Below are positions 5,527-8,280 of a stretch of 8,280 bases of DNA, one piece after another. The DNA is taken from NCBI GenBank assembly GCA_021835185.1, contig JAKBQO010000059.1:1-8280 (forward strand), read 5' to 3'. The first letter of the stretch is position 1, and every line of letters begins with the position of its first letter. The position numbers and the translations under genes were made by a program. This DNA comes from Thermoplasmata archaeon (GTDB taxonomy: Archaea > Thermoplasmatota > Thermoplasmata > Thermoplasmatales > Thermoplasmataceae). Under the pieces are notes generated by a model. That model ran no database searches, was not told the DNA's origin, and saw nothing but the letters and a program-made list of their open reading frames with translations.

Positions 5527-6894
5527 TTAGTTCAAGAAATTAAATATTTCTTTATATTTCTTTTCATCTATTTTTCCAGTTGCCAGAACAAGGTCCTTTA
5601 TGCTTTTTCCAGTTTCAAGGGATTCTTCAACAATCTTGGCCATGGTATCGTAGCCCAGGTATGGATTCAGCAATGCGGCAGACCCGAAACTTCTTTCTAT
5701 GTTTTCCTTTATCTTATTAAGGTCCGGCTTTATGCCCTGTATGGCTTCTTCATCCAGCATTTTGATTCCATTTGCCAGCCTTTCTATTGACTTGGATATC
5801 TCATAGTCAATATGGGGCATCATAACATTCAGTTCCAGCTGCCCTGCTTTTACAGATAGATTGACAGCCTGCTGTGATCCGGTTATGGAATGGCATATCA
5901 TATTCATAGCCTCTGCTATTGATGGATTTATCTTTCCTGGCATTATAGATGAACCCTGCTGTACTGCTGGGAGGACAATTTCATGTAATCCTGCTCCCGG
6001 CCCGGAATAGAGCAGCCTCAAATCATCTGAAATTTTGCTCAGGTCAAGTGCCATATTTGACAGTGAGTTGATTACCCTTGAAAAATCGGTCATAAACTGC
6101 ATTATGCCCATAAGATTTTCTCCGGGCCTGAAATTGAAACCTGTTTCCTCTGATATTTTCTTCACGGCGTATTCTTTGTATCCATCCGGTGTATTTGCCC
6201 CATTTCCCACTGCGGTACCGCCGATATTTAATTCCAGTATATAGTCCAGTGCGGATTTGAATTCCTTCAAATCTCTGCCAATAGCAAATGCCCAGGCATT
6301 GAATTCATCCCCTAGGGTAACCCTGACAGCATCCTGAAGGTGGGTTCTCCCGGTTTTGTAAACTTTCTCGAATTCCTTATGCTTTGCCTTTAATGATTTT
6401 ATTAGGGCTTCCGCATTTTCGATAAGTTTTGGTGATTTTAGCATTATGCTCACACGCATCATGGTGGGGTAAATATCGTTTGTTGATTGACTCATGTTAA
6501 TTACGTCGTTTGGATGTGCGTATTTATATTCGCCTTTCTTATGGTTAAGTGATTCCAGAACCAGGTTCGCCAGTATTTCATTTGTATTCATGTTGAATGA
6601 AGTACCTGCCCCTGCCTGGAAAACATCAACTACGAATTGTTCATCAAAATCTCCTGATATTAATCTGTCACATGCCTTGCTTATGCTTTCATATAGCTCT
6701 TTCTGTAGCTTCCCGGCAGTGTAGTTGGCATATGCTGCCCCTTTCTTTACAATGGCCATTGCTTTTATATGGTCACGGTCTTTTGATTTTATTCCGGAAA
6801 TATTAAAATTATTTTTTGCCCTCAGAGTATTAATTCCATAATAAATGGAATCGTCAATCTGTACTTCGCCTATTACATCTCTTTCTGTTCTCAT
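5527..6894 (-). CDS. aspA: aspartate ammonia-lyase (aspartase)
   Basis: It splits L-aspartate into fumarate and ammonia, linking amino acid breakdown to the citric acid cycle; the family enzyme is a cytoplasmic tetramer. The protein is 455 aa, full length. Substrate-site motifs are present: GAGTSFNMNTNEILAN (95-110), QSTNDIYPT (136-144), GRTHLQDAV (182-190) with T184/H185, and the mobile catalytic loop GSSIMPGKINP (314-324) with S315, K321 and N323. GAGTS, QSTND, the KGEYKY...NPND-like stretch and GQLELNVM match aspartases rather than class II fumarases, although MPGK (not MPAK) is shared with fumarases. I place the start at ATG 6894 (MRTERDV): it fits the family N-terminus and lies about 24 nt from a TATA box, while an upstream in-frame TTG at 6903 does not. 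The gene ends 6 bp from the Lrp-type gene. Confidence 0.9.
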   Translation of the reverse strand: MRTERDVIGEVQIDDSIYYGINTLRAKNNFNISGIKSKDRDHIKAMAIVKKGAAYANYTAGKLQKELYESISKACDRLISGDFDEQFVVDVFQAGAGTSFNMNTNEILANLVLESLNHKKGEYKYAHPNDVINMSQSTNDIYPTMMRVSIMLKSPKLIENAEALIKSLKAKHKEFEKVYKTGRTHLQDAVRVTLGDEFNAWAFAIGRDLKEFKSALDYILELNIGGTAVGNGANTPDGYKEYAVKKISEETGFNFRPGENLMGIMQFMTDFSRVINSLSNMALDLSKISDDLRLLYSGPGAGLHEIVLPAVQQGSSIMPGKINPSIAEAMNMICHSITGSQQAVNLSVKAGQLELNVMMPHIDYEISKSIERLANGIKMLDEEAIQGIKPDLNKIKENIERSFGSAALLNPYLGYDTMAKIVEESLETGKSIKDLVLATGKIDEKKYKEIFNFLN

Positions 6895-6913
6895 AAATAA
6901 CAATGCTATATCA

Positions 6914-6922
6914 CTATAAAAA
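6914..6922 (-). promoter_or_regulatory. TATA box of aspA
   Basis: On the minus strand this reads TTTTTATAG, centred about 24 nt upstream of the ATG at 6894, so the mRNA is probably leaderless. No Shine-Dalgarno sequence is present. The spacing is the main reason for preferring ATG 6894 over TTG 6903. Confidence 0.55.
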
Positions 6923-6972
6923 TATTTTAATCAATACATTTAACATTGTCAACTGGCGAGTTAAAGCAATGA

Positions 6973-7100
6973 ACCTGGAAACTGTGTGTTCAAATCTGGA
7001 AAATATCACCAGCTACAATAGGCTCACTGGCTGGCAACACAGTGATTTCCGGGTATTACAGTACGCATGCAATTTAATGCCCGGGCATCTCCCTTCTTTT
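6973..7100 (+). ncRNA. candidate structured non-coding RNA (unknown family)
   Basis: This lies in the gap between the starts of aspA and the ends of the membrane-protein gene. Bases 7021-7090 are about half G+C, against strongly A+T-rich flanks. A long stem forms between 6973-6987 (ACCTGGAA then ACTGTGT) and 7037-7054 (ACACAGT, a 3-nt GAT bulge, then TTCCGGGT): about 15 pairs. Inside it, CCAGCTA (7009-7015) pairs with TGGCTGG (7028-7034). A further stem CCGGGTATT (7049-7057) with AATGCCCGG (7076-7084) competes with the base of the first, and CTCCCTTCTTTT follows. Several pairs are G-U only if the plus strand is transcribed, which favours that strand. An ACA at 7058-7060 sits 3 nt after the long stem, recalling H/ACA guide RNAs, but no clear kink-turn is seen. 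I do not recognise a tRNA, SRP or RNase P RNA. A 48-codon frame (6969-7115) crosses it and looks like chance. Confidence 0.42.
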
Positions 7101-7308
7101 ATGTATACGCTTTAATAAACCTTGATCCTCACTTTTCAAACATCTCACAAATTGTTTCCTAATGTTATATTTTCACTTTCTATTCATGGCTTTGGAGGAA
7201 TCTACATTGCCTTTTTTTAATTTCGACATATTGCAGATAAAATTAACATTATCCGGAAAAAATTAAATTTCTACACTGGCACATAATAAAATATTAAAAA
7301 TAAAAAAA
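7101..7308. other. A+T-rich intergenic stretch with no supported gene
   Basis: Between the candidate RNA and the end of the membrane-protein gene I see only very A/T-rich sequence. A 26-codon frame starting at 7186 has a TATA-like TTATAT (7165-7170) only about 18 nt upstream and shows no recognisable peptide, so it is not called. The last part forms the T-rich end of the membrane-protein transcript. Confidence 0.5.
7281..7308 (-). terminator. T-rich terminator of the membrane-protein gene
   Basis: Immediately after the TAA (7311-7309, minus strand), the transcript would read a run of seven Ts, then ATTTTTAATATTTTATTATG. Oligo-T runs of this kind end transcription in archaea. No hairpin is needed and none is obvious. 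Confidence 0.45.
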
Positions 7309-7959
7309 TTATGGAGGCGAAACCAGATGTGCTGGAATAGCTTCTAATCCTATTAATGCAGCAACAACAGCAGATACTACCAGGCCTATCCAGAACAACA
7401 CCAGAACTACTGTCCAGACATTAGAGACTTTAGTCTTTCCTGGAAGTATATCATAGATAAGTGTTGTGGGGAAAGTAAAAACCCCTGTCAATCCAAAGGC
7501 CAGAAAGAGCCCGAACATTGCAATTGGGCTTGAGGTAAGTTTGTCCACATATGCATTTGCGCCATACCATATAGAAATTATACCGGCAAAGAATGCAAGA
7601 ATACCGACATACTGAAGTTTCTGTTTTAGGGCTATTGTGCCAGCCATCATCAGTACTATAATGCCGAGGAACATAAATGGGTCGTCAAAAAGTATATTAT
7701 ACGCCCCGGGAAGTGGCCATACCATCTCACCCCAGAGCCCCATAATAACAATTATAGCACCCAGTATTCCAAGCGGGAGCGCCCCCGGCTTCAATATCTC
7801 ATTAACATTTTTAGCTCCGTTTTTCCTGAACTCAATATACACCCAAGCCGACATATAAATAGAAACTATTGCCACCAATGATATTAAAAAAAGTTCCATT
7901 GGGGTGTCATCTACAAATCCCATATTTTTGTCACCAAGCCCATAATCTGCATTGAGCAT
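7309..7959 (-). CDS. six-helix integral membrane protein, probably DUF981 family
   Basis: This 216-aa, very hydrophobic protein has six likely membrane helices, at about residues 21-43, 60-80, 92-110, 114-134, 146-167 and 181-205. There is no cleavable signal peptide. The most distinctive part is the loop after helix 2, GEMVWPLPGAYNILFDDPFM (77-96), which I associate with DUF981, a family of archaeal and some bacterial membrane proteins without known function. A second loop has FTFPTTLIYDILPGK (161-175). No transporter signature, cofactor motif or conserved charged residue within a helix stands out. The start at 7959 is supported by a TATA box about 23 nt upstream; an internal ATG (residue 13) would drop the short hydrophilic N-terminus. 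It is transcribed divergently from the isocitrate dehydrogenase gene, separated by 228 bp. The gene is certain; the family name is a recollection and less so. Confidence 0.8.
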   Translation of the reverse strand: MLNADYGLGDKNMGFVDDTPMELFLISLVAIVSIYMSAWVYIEFRKNGAKNVNEILKPGALPLGILGAIIVIMGLWGEMVWPLPGAYNILFDDPFMFLGIIVLMMAGTIALKQKLQYVGILAFFAGIISIWYGANAYVDKLTSSPIAMFGLFLAFGLTGVFTFPTTLIYDILPGKTKVSNVWTVVLVLFWIGLVVSAVVAALIGLEAIPAHLVSPP

Positions 7960-7977
7960 ATAGCTTTATGTTATTGG

Positions 7978-7989
7978 ATATAAATATTT
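7978..7989 (-). promoter_or_regulatory. TATA box of the DUF981-like gene
   Basis: The minus strand reads AAATATTTATAT, centred about 23-24 nt before the ATG at 7959. This is the leaderless spacing seen for the other genes in the window. Confidence 0.55.
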
Positions 7990-8151
7990 TGAAGCTATGA
8001 TATAGACAAAATGGCGTATTATTCTATATTTCCGGAGCAACAGCCCATTATAAAACCGTATTATCAATGTTTTCAAAAAATATAATTGATTAAACATTTA
8101 TAATAAATAACTCTTCGAATAGTGTATCTTATTTTCTGGAAATTGCACATT

Positions 8152-8165
8152 GAAAAAAATTATAT
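8152..8165 (+). promoter_or_regulatory. BRE/TATA promoter of the isocitrate dehydrogenase gene
   Basis: GAAAAAAA (8152-8159) followed by TTATAT (8160-8165) mirrors the promoter of the Lrp-type gene almost base for base. The TATA centre is about 25 nt before ATG 8188 but only 13 nt before ATG 8176, and it overlaps ATG 8164, so it selects 8188 as the start. Confidence 0.6.
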
Positions 8166-8177
8166 GCTTGTAAGCAT
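8164..8177 (+). promoter_or_regulatory. candidate operator: 14-bp palindrome next to the TATA box
   Basis: ATGCTT-GT-AAGCAT is a perfect inverted repeat with a 2-bp centre. It begins inside the TATA element and ends about 10 nt before the predicted start site. A protein bound here would block TBP or RNA polymerase, the usual archaeal way to repress. No site for a known regulator was recognised. Confidence 0.4.
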
Positions 8178-8187
8178 GGTGAATTTA

Positions 8188-8280
8188 ATGTATATAGAGT
8201 TCACCGATTCTGGCATGGTGGTACCAGATGTCCTTACCATCGGTTATATAGATGGCGATGGCATAGGCCCTGAAATTACC
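8188..8280 (+). CDS. icd: isocitrate dehydrogenase, N-terminal 31 codons (runs off the right edge)
   Basis: The frame opens with MYIEFTDSGMVVPDVLTIGY and continues IDGDGIGPEIT to the edge. GDGIGPEI (23-30) is the start motif of the isocitrate/isopropylmalate dehydrogenase family. The lead-in 'G.(V)VPD....(I)(D/E)GDGIGP', with about 20 residues before the motif, fits isocitrate dehydrogenases; isopropylmalate dehydrogenases normally reach this motif within the first dozen residues. The enzyme would oxidise isocitrate to 2-oxoglutarate and CO2 with NADP or NAD; cofactor residues lie beyond the window. In-frame ATGs at 8164 and 8176 are possible starts, but they lie in or next to the TATA box. 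Its promoter carries a palindrome suggesting repression. Confidence 0.78.
   Translation, partial: MYIEFTDSGMVVPDVLTIGYIDGDGIGPEIT

Noticed and set aside
5527..6894. Class II fumarase
   Set aside because: The MPGK loop is fumarase-like, but GAGTS, QSTND and GQLELNVM follow the aspartase pattern.
6895..6903. TTG at 6903 as the start of aspA
   Set aside because: It would add three residues not seen in the family, and the ATG at 6894 fits both the family N-terminus and the TATA spacing.
6986..6997. tRNA T-loop-like GTTCAAATC
   Set aside because: The flanking bases do not form a five-pair T stem, and no acceptor stem or D-arm can be built around it.
6903..7115. Plus-strand frame of up to 70 codons (inner ATG at 6969, 48 codons)
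   Set aside because: There is no promoter at the right distance, no recognisable peptide, and base pairing runs through it. The RNA explanation is preferred, though a small protein cannot be fully excluded.
7186..7266. 26-codon plus-strand frame (MALEESTLPFF...)
   Set aside because: The nearest TATA-like box is only about 18 nt upstream, and the peptide has no recognisable feature.
8011..8085. 24-codon plus-strand frame (MAYYSIFPEQQP...) in the divergent region
   Set aside because: The TATA-like sequence about 27 nt upstream is already explained by the opposite gene, and the peptide is unrecognised. It is kept only as a remote possibility.
1..8280. CRISPR array, insertion sequence, prophage or defence system
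   Set aside because: I found no regularly spaced repeats, transposase or integrase motifs, terminal inverted repeats, or nuclease/effector genes of known defence families.

Overview
The window looks like chromosomal DNA from an acidophilic thermoplasmatalean archaeon, most like the Ferroplasma/Acidiplasma group. The reasons are archaeal-type genes (diphthamide synthase Dph2, a DUF373 protein, an archaeal-type tRNA methylthiotransferase), A+T-rich DNA that favours ATA, AGA and AGG codons, almost no Shine-Dalgarno sites, and TATA-like boxes about 24 nt upstream of start codons, as expected for leaderless mRNAs. The genus-level guess is inference from style and would need 16S or marker-gene comparison.

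Layout. Left end (minus strand): the N-terminal 68 codons of a DUF373 protein, preceded by a 71-aa winged-helix-like protein. A short, very A+T-rich divergent promoter region (545-646) leads to a plus-strand row: a YycJ/WalJ-like metallo-beta-lactamase-fold hydrolase, a thioredoxin-reductase-like ferredoxin-NAD(P) reductase without the redox CxxC, and Dph2. Dph2 meets a minus-strand MiaB/CDKAL1-like tRNA methylthiotransferase tail to tail, and the two overlap by 19 bp. A 317-bp intergenic region (4664-4980) holds repeats and a hairpin ahead of an Lrp/AsnC-family regulator. That regulator ends 6 bp from the end of a convergent aspartate ammonia-lyase gene (aspA). A 414-bp gap (6895-7308) follows, with a G+C-richer, strongly self-complementary island that may be an uncharacterised RNA. 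Next is a six-helix membrane protein (probably DUF981) on the minus strand. At the right edge, on the plus strand, is the first part of an isocitrate dehydrogenase gene with a palindrome between its TATA box and its start.

How the genes relate. Dph2 modifies elongation factor 2 and the methylthiotransferase modifies A37 of tRNA, so the middle of the window serves translation. Aspartase feeds fumarate, and isocitrate dehydrogenase feeds 2-oxoglutarate, into the citric acid cycle; an amino-acid-responsive Lrp-type regulator beside aspA fits that theme. The membrane protein and the DUF373 protein have no established function.

I see no CRISPR array, transposon, phage gene, toxin-antitoxin pair or obvious defence system. 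The content is mainly housekeeping. The least explained signal is the structured intergenic island at about 6973-7100.
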